DNA of 60,780 nucleotides, taken from Marivita lacus (GTDB taxonomy: Bacteria; Pseudomonadota; Alphaproteobacteria; Rhodobacterales; Rhodobacteraceae). Made by a program: the position numbers and the translations under genes. Below are positions 8,385 to 17,717 of this stretch, one piece after another. The stretch is taken from positions 403,772 through 464,551 of the forward strand of contig NZ_BMFC01000003.1 in NCBI RefSeq assembly GCF_014637725.1, given 5' to 3'. Positions within the stretch are counted from its first letter, which is position 1; each line of letters opens with the position of its first letter. The notes beneath the pieces were generated by a model that was given only the letters and a program-made list of their open reading frames with translations, was not told the DNA's origin and did no database searches.

Positions 8385-9493
8385 TCGAAACGGTTCATGT
8401 CCCGCTTGAGGGCCGCGCCTATGATGTGCGCATCGGCCCGGATCTGCTGTCCCGTGCAGGGACCGAGATCGCGCCGCTGCTCAAGCGTCCACGCGTGGCG
8501 GTCGTCACCGATGCCCATGTCGCGGGTCTGCATCTGGCGGCGCTGGAGTCGGCGCTGGCCGCTGACGGGATCGCGTCCGTCAGCCTGACCCTGCCTGCCG
8601 GTGAAAGCACCAAGGGCTGGCCGCAATTCGAACGCACCGTGGAATGGCTGCTGGAGCAGAAGATCGAACGCCGCGACGTGGTGATCGCGCTTGGCGGCGG
8701 GGTGATCGGTGACCTCGTGGGTTTTGCCGCTGCCGTTCTTCGTCGGGGTGTGCGGTTTGTGCAAATCCCGACCTCGCTGCTGGCGCAGGTGGACAGTTCG
8801 GTTGGCGGCAAGACCGGCATCAACGCGCCGCAGGGCAAGAACCTGATCGGGGCGTTCCACCAGCCTGCGCTGGTCCTCGCCGACATCTCGGTGCTGCACA
8901 GCTTGCCAGACCGCGATTTCCTTGCGGGTTATGGCGAGGTGGTGAAATACGGACTTCTGGGAGATGCCGCGTTCTTCGACTGGCAGGACCGGAACGCCGC
9001 CCGCATCTCCGCGCGTGACCCCGAGGCGCTGGCCTATGCGGTGAAACGCTCGGTCGAGATGAAGGCCGAGATCGTTGTGCGCGACGAGACCGAACAGGGC
9101 GACCGCGCGCTTTTGAACCTGGGGCACACGTTCTGCCACGCGCTCGAGGCTGCGACCGGCTATTCCGACCGGCTGCTGCATGGCGAAGGTGTGGCCGTCG
9201 GCTGCGCGCTGGCCTTCGAGCTGTCCTCGCGCCTTGGTCTGTGCGCGCAGGAAGACCCGAGCCGCGTGCGCGAGATGCTGAGCCGCATGGGGATGAAGGT
9301 GAATCTGGCCGATATCGACGGCGTGCTGCCGGATGCCAGGACGCTGCTCGACCTGATGGGGCAGGACAAGAAGGTGGTCGACGGTCAGCTGCGCTTCATC
9401 CTTGCGCGCGGCATCGGCGAGGCGTTTGTGTCGTCAGATGTCCCACCTGACAGGGTGCTGGCGTTGTTGCAGGACGCCCTGTCCGAGAGATGA
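8381..9493 (+). CDS. aroB: 3-dehydroquinate synthase
   Basis: A 370-residue NAD- and metal-dependent enzyme that converts DAHP to 3-dehydroquinate, the second step of the shikimate pathway. Visible signatures are the NAD-binding GGGVIGDLVGF segment near residue 105, the QIPTSLLAQVDSSVGGKTGI region near 126-145, and the LNLGHTFCHALE metal-site histidines near residue 245. Length matches the family (about 360-370). It is coupled to aroK and followed directly by a shared terminator. Confidence 0.95.
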   Translation: MIETVHVPLEGRAYDVRIGPDLLSRAGTEIAPLLKRPRVAVVTDAHVAGLHLAALESALAADGIASVSLTLPAGESTKGWPQFERTVEWLLEQKIERRDVVIALGGGVIGDLVGFAAAVLRRGVRFVQIPTSLLAQVDSSVGGKTGINAPQGKNLIGAFHQPALVLADISVLHSLPDRDFLAGYGEVVKYGLLGDAAFFDWQDRNAARISARDPEALAYAVKRSVEMKAEIVVRDETEQGDRALLNLGHTFCHALEAATGYSDRLLHGEGVAVGCALAFELSSRLGLCAQEDPSRVREMLSRMGMKVNLADIDGVLPDARTLLDLMGQDKKVVDGQLRFILARGIGEAFVSSDVPPDRVLALLQDALSER

Positions 9494-9521
9494 AAAAAGG
9501 CGCCTCACCGGGCGCCTTTTT
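9494..9521. terminator. Bidirectional Rho-independent terminator between aroB and ssb
   Basis: The hairpin AAAGGCGCC-TCACCG-GGCGCCTTT is flanked by A and T runs on both sides, so it can stop both the rightward aroKB transcript and the leftward ssb transcript. It begins at the base after the aroB stop codon and ends two bases before the ssb stop. Confidence 0.85.
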
Positions 9522-9523
9522 CG

Positions 9524-10051
9524 TCAGAACGGGATTTCGTCGTCGATGTCGCGGGCCGGTGCGCGGGCCGGGCCACCGCCACCACCGCTGGAACCGCCAT
9601 CGCCATGGTCGTTGCCGCCATAGCCACCACCGTAATCGCGGTCGTAACCGGCATCATTGCCGCCGCTGCTGCCGCCGCCATATCCGCCACCGCCGCCATC
9701 GCGGCTGTCGAGCAGGGTCAGTTCACCGCGATAGGGGCGCAGCACAACTTCGGTCGTGTAACGGTCCTGACCGGACTGGTCCTGCCATTTGCGCGTTTCA
9801 AGCTGCCCCTCGATATACACCTTGGAGCCCTTTTTCAGATATTGCTCGGCGATGCGCGCCAGCGGTTCGGAAAAGATCGCCACGCTGTGCCACTCTGTGC
9901 GCTCTTTCTTTTCGCCGGTGTTGCGGTCTTTCCAGTTCTCTGACGTGGCGATCCGCAGGTTGCAGACCTTTCCCCCGTTCTGGAATGTGCGCACTTCCGG
10001 ATCGCGGCCAAGGTTGCCGACGATGATGACCTTGTTGACTGAACCGGCCAT
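9524..10051 (-). CDS. ssb: Single-stranded DNA-binding protein
   Basis: A 175-residue SSB that coats single-stranded DNA in replication and repair. The OB fold opens with [20 protein letters not shown] and runs to about residue 110. A glycine-rich linker of about 50 residues follows, and the acidic tip DDEIPF at the C-terminus recruits partner proteins. The start at 10051 gives the canonical N-terminus and has a G-rich ribosome site just upstream. It is convergent with aroB. Confidence 0.96.
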   Translation of the reverse strand: MAGSVNKVIIVGNLGRDPEVRTFQNGGKVCNLRIATSENWKDRNTGEKKERTEWHSVAIFSEPLARIAEQYLKKGSKVYIEGQLETRKWQDQSGQDRYTTEVVLRPYRGELTLLDSRDGGGGGYGGGSSGGNDAGYDRDYGGGYGGNDHGDGGSSGGGGGPARAPARDIDDEIPF

Positions 10052-10229
10052 GTTTCCCCCATCTTTCATTCGAATCTGCGGCGCATCGCGCCATTTGCAC
10101 GACCCTACATCAGCGCGCCGGGCAAATACCATCAGGTTGTGGTTAAGAAATGATGACCACCCAAGGCTGGTGTGAAAGGTAAATCCGGGGTATACATCCG
10201 CGAAATCTCACTCTGGGACATGAGCGTTC

Positions 10230-10847
10230 ATGCGAACATCAAGACAGGGATTTGTTGCGGCTGTGTGTGTGGTCGCGATGATGTGTGCAGGCGCGGTCAG
10301 CGCAGAGGTCGTCTCGACCAAGAGCCGTGTTGCGCTCTTTTCCAGCAAGACCAAGGTGTTGGATTCGCGCGCGGCGCAACAATACAAAAGTTCGGTCCGC
10401 TTGCAGCCGCCCAAGGTGGTCACCCCGTCCAAATGGGGCGACGCGGGCGAAGACGGACCTCTTCCGCAATATCGCGGCCGGTATTCCGGGGTCTATGCGG
10501 GCATGGCGCGCGACGCGGCGCGGCGCCACGGCATCCCGGAAGATCTGTTCCTGCGGCTGGTCCAGCAGGAAAGCAACTTCAACCCCACCGCCCGATCCCA
10601 TAAAGGCGCAATCGGTCTGGCACAGCTGATGCCGGGCACGGCGGCGGACCTGCGGATCGATCCCAACGACCCGGCCCAGAACCTTGATGGCGGCGCGCGC
10701 TATCTCAAGGAACAATACGCCAGGTTCGGCCAGTGGCCGCTTGCGCTTGCGGCCTACAATGCCGGCCCGGGTGCGGTGATCAAGCACAAGGGCATCCCGC
10801 CATTCCGCGAAACCCGCAATTACGTGAAGGTCATCTGGGGACGGTAA
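10230..10847 (+). CDS. Lytic transglycosylase (SLT domain)
   Basis: A 205-residue exported murein hydrolase. A signal peptide of about 25 residues ([17 protein letters not shown]) precedes a variable linker. The SLT domain begins near residue 85: the catalytic Glu114 sits in [10 protein letters not shown], followed by [13 protein letters not shown] and the [11 protein letters not shown] motif. Such enzymes cleave glycan strands non-hydrolytically, forming 1,6-anhydromuramyl ends. It resembles small Slt70-catalytic-domain proteins (family 1). It is divergent from ssb and looks like a single-gene unit. Confidence 0.88.
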   Translation: MRTSRQGFVAAVCVVAMMCAGAVSAEVVSTKSRVALFSSKTKVLDSRAAQQYKSSVRLQPPKVVTPSKWGDAGEDGPLPQYRGRYSGVYAGMARDAARRHGIPEDLFLRLVQQESNFNPTARSHKGAIGLAQLMPGTAADLRIDPNDPAQNLDGGARYLKEQYARFGQWPLALAAYNAGPGAVIKHKGIPPFRETRNYVKVIWGR

Positions 10848-11052
10848 AGCGTTTTGCTCCGGTATCTTGCAGCATGTGGCCTCTTGCCAAGATATCTCCC
10901 CGCTGGTTTCCAAAACTGCTGCATTGAGGTCAAACTGCTGCCCCAATCGACATGCAGAACGGCTTCAGAAACCGTGGAATTGTACCCGAGCCTGCTACCG
11001 CCCCGATCCTGATGCGGGAAAGGTGACCCAGGCTCGGCTATTGGAGAGTGGC

Positions 11053-11241
11053 ATGATCAAGGTAGTCAACAGCTTCTTTGCCGACGAGTCTGGCGCCGTG
11101 ACCGTGGATTGGGTGGTGCTGACCGCTGCCGTCGTTGGCATGGCGATGCTGACCTATGTCGGGCTTGCGGACAACACCCAGGCCGTCACCGACGCGACGG
11201 CTGCGGCTGTCCTGACGGCGCAGGAATTCCTGACCAACTGA
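11053..11241 (+). CDS. Flp/type IVb pilin-like small protein
   Basis: A 62-residue protein with a type IV prepilin-like N-terminus. A short charged leader ends in ESG14, followed by AVTVD19W and a hydrophobic helix WVVLTAAVVGMAML. In Flp pilins cleavage follows the Gly, and an acidic residue at +5 is required; here Asp19 takes that place instead of the usual Glu. The predicted mature protein is 48 residues. The ATG at 11053 has GGAG 6 nt upstream. No tad/cpa assembly genes are nearby, so the secretion partner must be encoded elsewhere. It could alternatively be a non-polymerising minor pilin. Confidence 0.68.
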   Translation: MIKVVNSFFADESGAVTVDWVVLTAAVVGMAMLTYVGLADNTQAVTDATAAAVLTAQEFLTN

Positions 11242-11273
11242 GGCTGGCCGGAGCGATCATCAGTCGCGGTGGT

Positions 11274-13358
11274 TCATTCCGCCGCGATCTGGATGACCGG
11301 TTCCATGCTGTCGAAGTCCGCATCGCTCAGGTGACATTTCACCTGATGCCCGTCTCCGAACTGCCGCATCGGGGGCACTTCGATCTCGCACAGATTGCCG
11401 GGCACCTTCGATTTCCATCCGCAACGGGTTTGGAACGGGCAGCCGGGCGGCGGGTTCATCGCGGACGGAATATCTCCCTCCAGCACGATATGCTTCTTTG
11501 TCACACGGGTGTCTGCAATCGGCACGGCAGACAGCAATGCCTCGGTGTAGGGGTGATAGGGCGGCGAGAACACCTGATCGGTCGTGCCCAGTTCCACCAC
11601 GTGACCCAGATACATGACCATGACGCGGTCTGACAAATAGCGCACGATGCTCAGGTCATGGCTGATGAACAAAAGCGTTGTCTTCTGTTCGCGCTGGATC
11701 TCCATCAGCAGGTCCGTCACCGCCGCCTGCACCGACACGTCCAGCGCCGAGACCGGCTCGTCGGCCACCACGATCCGCGCGTTTCCGGCAAAGGCCCGCG
11801 CGATGCCGACGCGCTGTTTCTGCCCGCCCGACAACTGGCGCGGCATACGGTCTCCGAATTCGCGCGGCAGCTTGACCAGATCGAGCAGTTGCAACATGCG
11901 TTCGCGCCGCGCGGCATCGCTGTTGCCGATCCCGAACACTTCGAGCGCGCGGATGATCTGCCGCCCGACGGTCATCGACGGGTTGAGCGTGTCGAACGGG
12001 TTCTGGAACACCATCTGCACATCCGCGATGGTCTGCGTGTCGCGTTTCTCGATCGGCGTCGACTCGATGTTGCGGTTGTCGAGAAGGATCTGCCCGTCCG
12101 TCGCGGTCTCCAGCCCCATCAGAACCTTGGCAAAGGTGGACTTGCCGCAGCCGGATTCGCCCACGATGGCCAAGGTCTCGGATTCGCGCGCCTCGAAGCT
12201 CAGGGTCTCGTTGGCCTTGACGACCTTGGTGTCGCCGCGTTTGCCCAAGAGCGCGTTGGCCGCGACCTCGTAATATTTCTTGAGGTTGTCCATCTTGAGA
12301 ATAACCCGCCCCGGTTCGGATTTCTGGGTCGTGTCGCCCGCCTCCATCGGGGCCTGCCAGTCGATCTCCTGGAACCGCAGGCAGCGCGTGGCGTGGCGTT
12401 CGTTGCCCGGCACGTCGAACATCTTGATGTCCTGCGCATCGCAGCGCCCGGCCTCGAAATAATCGCAGCGCGGCCCGAAATTGCAGCCATTGGGACGTTC
12501 ATGGGGCAGGGGAAAATTGCCCGGAATGGCGCGCAAAGGCCGCGCGTTCTTGTCAGCTCCCGGCAACGGGATCGACCGGAACAGCGCCTGCGTATAGGGG
12601 TGCTGCATCTCGTCAAACACGTCCGTAATCGACCCGCGCTCGACCGCTTCGCCCGAATACATCACGCAGATGCGGTCGCAGGTTTCCAGCACCAGACCAA
12701 GGTTGTGGCTGATGAACAGCATCGAGGTGCCGTATTTCTTGCCCAACTCCTTGACCAGCTCCACCACCGCCGCCTCGACCGTCACATCCAAAGCGGTTGT
12801 CGGCTCATCGAGGATCAGCAGCGACGGCTCGGCCATCAGCGCCATGGCGATCACGATGCGCTGTTGCTGGCCGCCGGACAGCTGGTGCGGATAGGCGTCA
12901 AGGATGCGCTTGGGGTCAGGCAGCTTTACATCGGTGACCACCTGCAACGCGCGCGCATACGCTTCTTTTTCCGACGATCCGCGATGGATCATCGGCACTT
13001 CCATCAACTGGCGTCCGATCTTCATCGCCGGGTTCAGCGACGCCATGGGTTCCTGGTAGATCATCGCGATCTCGGAGCCGCGGATCTTGCGCAGCTCGTC
13101 CTGGTTCATCGCGCCCAGATCGCGCCCCTTGAAGGTGATCGACCCGCCGACGATGCGCCCGTTCTTGCCCAGATCCTGCATCACCCCCAGCGCCACGGTA
13201 GACTTGCCGCAGCCGGATTCGCCGACCAGCCCGACCGCTTCGCCCGGCATCACCTTGACCGAGAAATCCATCACAGCCGGGATTTCCCGCAGCCGCGTGA
13301 AGAACGAGATCGAGAGCGCGTCTATCTCGAGGATCGGGCCGTCATAGCTGTCTTTCAT
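11274..13358 (-). CDS. Peptide/nickel-type ABC transporter, fused double ATP-binding protein
   Basis: A 694-residue protein with two complete ATPase domains in tandem, equivalent to DppD and DppF fused (as in GsiA and YejF). Each half has a Walker A GESGCGKS and a signature (LSGGQQQR in the first, LSGGQKQR in the second), and each ends in the oligopeptide-binding C-terminal extension with Cys-rich segments (CNFGPRCDYFEAGRC and CPFQTRC) that may bind an iron-sulphur cluster. It is the last gene of a four-gene leftward operon with two permeases and a binding protein. The substrate is not determinable, although the position next to amine-catabolism genes is suggestive only. Confidence 0.9.
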   Translation of the reverse strand: MKDSYDGPILEIDALSISFFTRLREIPAVMDFSVKVMPGEAVGLVGESGCGKSTVALGVMQDLGKNGRIVGGSITFKGRDLGAMNQDELRKIRGSEIAMIYQEPMASLNPAMKIGRQLMEVPMIHRGSSEKEAYARALQVVTDVKLPDPKRILDAYPHQLSGGQQQRIVIAMALMAEPSLLILDEPTTALDVTVEAAVVELVKELGKKYGTSMLFISHNLGLVLETCDRICVMYSGEAVERGSITDVFDEMQHPYTQALFRSIPLPGADKNARPLRAIPGNFPLPHERPNGCNFGPRCDYFEAGRCDAQDIKMFDVPGNERHATRCLRFQEIDWQAPMEAGDTTQKSEPGRVILKMDNLKKYYEVAANALLGKRGDTKVVKANETLSFEARESETLAIVGESGCGKSTFAKVLMGLETATDGQILLDNRNIESTPIEKRDTQTIADVQMVFQNPFDTLNPSMTVGRQIIRALEVFGIGNSDAARRERMLQLLDLVKLPREFGDRMPRQLSGGQKQRVGIARAFAGNARIVVADEPVSALDVSVQAAVTDLLMEIQREQKTTLLFISHDLSIVRYLSDRVMVMYLGHVVELGTTDQVFSPPYHPYTEALLSAVPIADTRVTKKHIVLEGDIPSAMNPPPGCPFQTRCGWKSKVPGNLCEIEVPPMRQFGDGHQVKCHLSDADFDSMEPVIQIAAE

Positions 13359-13400
13359 CGTGTCTCTCCCGCTTGGGGTGGCAGGGCAGGTCCCCCGCTT

Positions 13401-13445
13401 CTCTGGTTTTCAAATATCTCGGGGGTTTGGGGGCAGAGCCCCCAA
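13401..13445. repeat. Intergenic palindrome element (copy B, single hairpin)
   Basis: The sequence CTTCTCTGGTTTTCAAATAT leads into TTGGGGG-CAGAG-CCCCCAA (13427-13445). Leader and hairpin match the first module of copies at 3604 and 57569, with compensatory changes in both arms. It lies between the permease and ATPase genes of the ABC operon, where a hairpin could tune relative expression. Confidence 0.65.
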
Positions 13446-13456
13446 TCTTGATGTCG

Positions 13457-14650
13457 TCAATCGCGCAACGATTCCTCCCGCAGACCATCGGCCAGCAGGT
13501 TCAGCCCCAGCACCATGCTCAGAAGCGCAAAGGCCGGCACCATCGCCGGGTGCAGGTAGATCTGCAGCAGCCGCCGCCCGTCATTGATCGTGGTGCCCCA
13601 ATCCGGGCTTTCCGGTGGCAGGCCCAGACCAAAGAAGCCAAGCGTGCCCAGCAAGATCGTCGTGTACCCGATCCGCAGACAGAAATCGACGATCAGCGGT
13701 CCGCGCGCATTGGGCAGGATTTCCCACAGCATGATGTACCACGGGCGCTCGCCGCGGGTCTGGGCCGCAGCCACGTAGTCGCGGGTCTTGATGTCCATCG
13801 CCAGCCCGCGCACGATCCGGAACACTGTGGGCGAATTGACAAAGACCACCGACACGAACACCACGAGGATGCCGCCTTGCAGGTTGAAGAGGTCGATGGC
13901 ATCGGGCAGCACCGTCAGCGCCGTGCCGGGCTGCGAGATCAGCGACAGGTAAAGCCAGCCCATGATCCCCAGCACGACGATGAGCATCGGCGTGCGCACC
14001 TTGGGCTGCGTGCGATAGCGCGAATTGAGCAGCACGCCGACAAAGATGATCGGGAAGATGAACAGCACCATCGCCATGTAGTTCGGAATGCCCGTGTCGA
14101 CGATCTCGGGCGTGACCAGCAGGTAGAACAGCAGGATCACCGGAAAGGCGAGGATCAGGTTCGCCAGGAAGCTGAGGAACGTATCGAGCCGCCCGCCGTA
14201 ATACCCCGCGGGCAGGCCCAGGGTGATCCCCACCATGAAGGCGAACAGCGTCGCTAGAGGCGCGATCTGCACCACCACCCACGCGCCCTTGACCATCCGG
14301 CTGAACACGTCGCGGGCAAGATTGTCGCCACCAAAGAGGTAATAGGGGTACTGGCCCTCATCCGCGCCCAGGATCGGCGTGCCGGGAGGCTTGTTCTTCA
14401 TGCTCGACACCTGCGACAGCGCGTCATGGGTGACGATCAGGTCCATCGCGCCGAAGATGCCGGTGAAGACCCAGAACATGACAAGCGCAAAACCCACCAT
14501 GCCGATGGTGCTGTCGAAAAGCTTGCCGTAGAGGCCCAGCCTGCGCTTGTAGACGACCGAGACCGAAAAGAGGACGACCATCGCGATCCAGACGGGCACG
14601 AACTGGATCAGGACTCGGGTGATGATTTCAAACCAGCTGAGCGGTTCCAT
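13457..14650 (-). CDS. Peptide/nickel-type ABC transporter permease (DppC-like)
   Basis: A 397-residue inner-membrane permease. An N-terminal TM helix is followed by a periplasmic insertion and five further TM segments. The cytoplasmic EAA-type loop occurs near residue 290 (ARAAGTRGERPWYIMLWEILPN-like region, here RDYVAAAQTRGERPWYIM). It is longer than typical DppC (about 300), with extra hydrophobic sequence around residues 195-260. A 17-nt gap separates it from the upstream permease. Together they form the heterodimeric channel. Confidence 0.88.
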   Translation of the reverse strand: MEPLSWFEIITRVLIQFVPVWIAMVVLFSVSVVYKRRLGLYGKLFDSTIGMVGFALVMFWVFTGIFGAMDLIVTHDALSQVSSMKNKPPGTPILGADEGQYPYYLFGGDNLARDVFSRMVKGAWVVVQIAPLATLFAFMVGITLGLPAGYYGGRLDTFLSFLANLILAFPVILLFYLLVTPEIVDTGIPNYMAMVLFIFPIIFVGVLLNSRYRTQPKVRTPMLIVVLGIMGWLYLSLISQPGTALTVLPDAIDLFNLQGGILVVFVSVVFVNSPTVFRIVRGLAMDIKTRDYVAAAQTRGERPWYIMLWEILPNARGPLIVDFCLRIGYTTILLGTLGFFGLGLPPESPDWGTTINDGRRLLQIYLHPAMVPAFALLSMVLGLNLLADGLREESLRD

Positions 14651-14667
14651 TTTGCTATTCCTTCCGC

Positions 14668-15723
14668 TCAGGACACGCTGATGCGCGGGTTGAGATACAC
14701 GTAACCGATGTCCGAGATGAGCTGAGTGATCAGCACGACAAAGACCGACACGACCGACACGCCCAGCAGCAGTTCGATGTCATTGTTCCCCGCCGCCTGC
14801 ACCAGCGTCCAGCCGAAGCCCTTGTAGTTGAACAGGGTCTCGACGATCACGACGCCGTTCAGAAGCCACGGGAATTGCAGCATGATCACCGTGAACGGTG
14901 CGATCAGCGCGTTGCGCAGCGCGTGTTTCAGCACGATGTTGCTGAACGACACACCCTTGAGCCGAGCGGTGCGGATATATTGCGCGGTCATCACCTCGGC
15001 CATCGAGGCGCGGGTCATGCGCGCGATATAGCCCATCCCGTAAAGCGCGATGGTCATCACCGGCAGGGTGAAGTTCTCGAACGTGGCATCCTCCATCGCG
15101 CTGGTGGCGGACCCGTTGAACCACCTGAGCCCGAACGCCGTGGAGGCGAAGACGGCGATGAACACGACGCCCGACACGTATTCCGGCGTCGCGGTGGTGA
15201 TGATCGACACGGTCGACAATGTCCGGTCGGTGCGGCTGCCCTCGCGCATCCCGGCCATCACACCAATGATCAGTGCGCCGGGCACCATCACCACCATGAC
15301 CCAGAACATGAGCTTGCCCGTCAGGCCAAGCCGTGTTGCGATGATCGATCCGACCCCGTCCTGAAACACGGTCGAATAGCCCCAGTCGCCCTGAAGCACA
15401 CCGCAGAAGCTGCGGGCGTAATCGGGGGCAACACCGTTTTCAAGCACACCATTGCAGCGCGACCGCACCGTGCCGTCACGGCCTTCGATCACCCATCCGG
15501 GGGCGACACCAAGCCATTGCGCATATTTGATCGGCAGCGGTTGGGAATAACCACGATCCTGCAGAAAGCTGTCCACCTGTTCGTCCGTCATGCGAACATT
15601 GCCCTGGTTCTTGGCAAGTTTTTCGAGGTTGGGCGCGAGGTTGGTGAGCCAGAAAACGATGAACGTCAAACAAAGGGCTGTCAAAATCATGGTTCCGATA
15701 CGTCGGAACAGAAACAAAGCCAT
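14668..15723 (-). CDS. Peptide/nickel-type ABC transporter permease (DppB-like)
   Basis: A 351-residue permease with an N-terminal TM helix, a periplasmic loop of about 80-100 residues, and a five-helix BPD_transp_1 core. The EAA loop reads TARLKGVSFSNIVLKHALRN, close to DppB/OppB consensus. It follows the binding-protein gene after a 111-nt gap that carries a GC-rich hairpin. It pairs with the permease at 13457-14650. Confidence 0.9.
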   Translation of the reverse strand: MALFLFRRIGTMILTALCLTFIVFWLTNLAPNLEKLAKNQGNVRMTDEQVDSFLQDRGYSQPLPIKYAQWLGVAPGWVIEGRDGTVRSRCNGVLENGVAPDYARSFCGVLQGDWGYSTVFQDGVGSIIATRLGLTGKLMFWVMVVMVPGALIIGVMAGMREGSRTDRTLSTVSIITTATPEYVSGVVFIAVFASTAFGLRWFNGSATSAMEDATFENFTLPVMTIALYGMGYIARMTRASMAEVMTAQYIRTARLKGVSFSNIVLKHALRNALIAPFTVIMLQFPWLLNGVVIVETLFNYKGFGWTLVQAAGNNDIELLLGVSVVSVFVVLITQLISDIGYVYLNPRISVS

Positions 15724-15774
15724 GTCTGGTTGGTCTCCCTCATCATGTCCGGGCGGCCTGGCCGTTCGGAGCGT

Positions 15775-15799
15775 GGGGGCTCGGAGGCGGTCCGCCCCC
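15775..15799 (-). other. GC-rich hairpin between binding protein and permease genes
   Basis: GGGGGC at 15775-15780 pairs with GCCCCC at 15794-15799, with an inner GGA/TCC extension. No T-tract follows on the minus strand. In ABC operons such hairpins often stabilise the binding-protein part of the mRNA; that role is inferred here from position. Confidence 0.35.
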
Positions 15800-15834
15800 C
15801 TGCATCACAGGAGGGCGGCGCCGTGAGCGTGGGA

Positions 15835-17502
15835 TCAGGCCGCGAAGCCGAACTTGTAGAGGTGGAACTCGTGCGACGGGTGCTTCTCTGCGTTCACCAC
15901 GTTGCCGTTGTGGTGGTTGTAGAGCGAGCGCCAGAACGGCTGGATCATCACGCCATCGTCGCGCAGCGTCTGCTGCACCTTGGCCATCACCTCGCGCCGC
16001 TTGTCCGCGTCGGCGATCGACAGGGCGTCGGCCATCAACGCATCGAATTCCGGGTTGGCATAGCCGCTTTCGTTCCACGCCTCGCCCGAGCGGTAGGCCA
16101 GCGACAAGACCTGCACGTCCAGCGGACGGTGGTTCCACGTGGTCGCGCTGAACGGAAATTTCGTCCAGTCGTTCCAGAAGGTCGAGCCGGGCAGGACCGT
16201 ATGCTTGATGTTCACACCCGCGTCCGCGATCTGCGCCCGCACCGACGCACCTGTGTTGCGTTCCCAGTCGTCGTCCAGCGTGATGAGCTCGTGTTCGTAA
16301 TCCGCGAAATCGGTTCCGTCGAGCATCGCCTTGCCCGCTGCCGGGTCGAACGGTGCCGGGCCGATGTCGGCATAGGCCGGGTGGATCGGGCAGACATGGT
16401 GGTTCTCGGCCACTTCGCCGCGCCCGTTATAGCCCAGTTCCAGGCAGACCGCGTTGTCGACCATCATCGCAAGTGCGACACGGACGTTGCGGTCGGCATA
16501 GGGCACGACGCCTTCAACTTCGGTCTGCTGGTTGAAGCGGTGAACCAGCGTGGCCGCTGTCACGGTTTCGGTCTTGGACCAGCCGATCGCATCCAGAATG
16601 TCGATGAAATCGCCGACCGATTCATACAGAAGGTCGACCTCGCCGGATTCTGCGGCCGACAGCCACGAGGCCGGGTCGGTGCCGTAGTCGATGAATTCGA
16701 TCCGGTCGAGGTAAGGTCCGCCCAGAACCTCGGTGCCCCACCACGTGTGGTCGGGCGCGCGCTCGATGACCGCCTTCACGCCGACTTCGATGGAGACCGG
16801 GCGGAAGGGGCCTGTGCCGATCCCGTGCGCATAGACATCGCCGCCATCATAGCTGGCATGCACGATTGCGGCAGGGTAGTCGGACATGTTGGCGATGATC
16901 GCGATATCCGGGGCCGACAGGTTCAGCCGGACGGTCATATCGTCCACTATCTCGATAGCACCATCGCGGGCCTGGCCGGTGCCTGAGTCGATCAGGCCGC
17001 CCATACGCGCGGACATGGAGTTTCCTTCCATCGCCGAATCGCACCAGCCGGTGATGTTGCGCGCCACGTCCTCAGCGGTGAAAGCGTCGCCATTGTTCCA
17101 GGTCACGCCCGGACGAACGTTGAGCGTGTAGGTCTTCGCGTCGTCGCTGACCTCCCAGCTTTCCAGCAGCATGCCCCGGAACGAGCCGTCATTCTGGTAT
17201 TCCACGAGATATTCGAGGAAACCGCGCGACTGGTTGCCGATCTCGGACCAGTCATAGGCGCGCGGGTCTTTCATTGCCTTGACCAATGTCTGAATCCGCA
17301 GCGTTCCGCCTTGCTGGATGTTGGCTGTCTGCGCCTGAACCGGCTGCGTGAGGCCAATCAGGCCGTATGCGGCGGCCGCGCTGACACCAAGTGCCGTGGA
17401 CCGTGTCAGGAATTCGCGTCGGTCCATGAGACCTGCGCTGAATTCCTCAGCATAAAGCTTGGCCGCTGGATGCAGTGTTTCGGTCTGGGTGGTTTGCGTC
17501 AT
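15835..17502 (-). CDS. Peptide-type ABC transporter substrate-binding protein (family 5), Tat signal
   Basis: A 555-residue periplasmic binding protein of the SBP_bac_5 family (dipeptide, oligopeptide, nickel and some opine or amine ligands). The N-terminal [20 protein letters not shown] is a twin-arginine signal, followed by QAQ near residue 60, implying export in folded form. The family segment around [20 protein letters not shown] (residues 127-146) is characteristic. It is the first gene of the leftward operon and the only one with its own upstream control region, which carries repeated TGTCGC half-sites. Ligand unknown. Confidence 0.9.
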   Translation of the reverse strand: MTQTTQTETLHPAAKLYAEEFSAGLMDRREFLTRSTALGVSAAAAYGLIGLTQPVQAQTANIQQGGTLRIQTLVKAMKDPRAYDWSEIGNQSRGFLEYLVEYQNDGSFRGMLLESWEVSDDAKTYTLNVRPGVTWNNGDAFTAEDVARNITGWCDSAMEGNSMSARMGGLIDSGTGQARDGAIEIVDDMTVRLNLSAPDIAIIANMSDYPAAIVHASYDGGDVYAHGIGTGPFRPVSIEVGVKAVIERAPDHTWWGTEVLGGPYLDRIEFIDYGTDPASWLSAAESGEVDLLYESVGDFIDILDAIGWSKTETVTAATLVHRFNQQTEVEGVVPYADRNVRVALAMMVDNAVCLELGYNGRGEVAENHHVCPIHPAYADIGPAPFDPAAGKAMLDGTDFADYEHELITLDDDWERNTGASVRAQIADAGVNIKHTVLPGSTFWNDWTKFPFSATTWNHRPLDVQVLSLAYRSGEAWNESGYANPEFDALMADALSIADADKRREVMAKVQQTLRDDGVMIQPFWRSLYNHHNGNVVNAEKHPSHEFHLYKFGFAA

Positions 17503-17644
17503 CTGTATCTCCCTGTGACACGTTCGTATTTTGCGCCAGTGTTTTTTGCCGACCTTTTCAAGGCCGTTGCGGCGTTCTGTCTTTTCCAGTCATAGCGCCC
17601 CATCGCCGAGGCCCCGTCAATTGCCAGACTAGACCTTTTGAGGA

Positions 17645-17700
17645 CTGATTGCGACACTTGGCATGTCTTATTGCGACATTTGTCTCGGTCGCGACATCGG
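17645..17700 (-). promoter_or_regulatory. Direct-repeat operator candidate upstream of the ABC importer operon
   Basis: On the minus strand the 9-mer TGTCGCAAT occurs twice, at 17670-17678 and 17648-17656, exactly 22 bp apart and with similar flanks (AAATGTCGCAATAAG and AAGTGTCGCAATCAG). A third TGTCGC lies at 17691-17696. Two helical turns between identical half-sites suit a dimer binding one DNA face, as for AraC-family activators. A looser version of the arrangement is found upstream of the carnitine operon at 52619. Confidence 0.5.
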
Positions 17701-17717
17701 CCACCCGCTTTTCCCGT

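Noticed and set aside
11658-13451. Long plus-strand open frame of almost 600 codons
   Set aside because: It is antisense to the double ATPase gene; the peptide is His/Arg/Gln-rich with no domain, a GC-rich shadow frame.
14875-16986. Plus-strand open frame of about 700 codons
   Set aside because: It spans the antisense of a permease gene and the binding-protein gene and crosses their junction; composition is that of a shadow frame.
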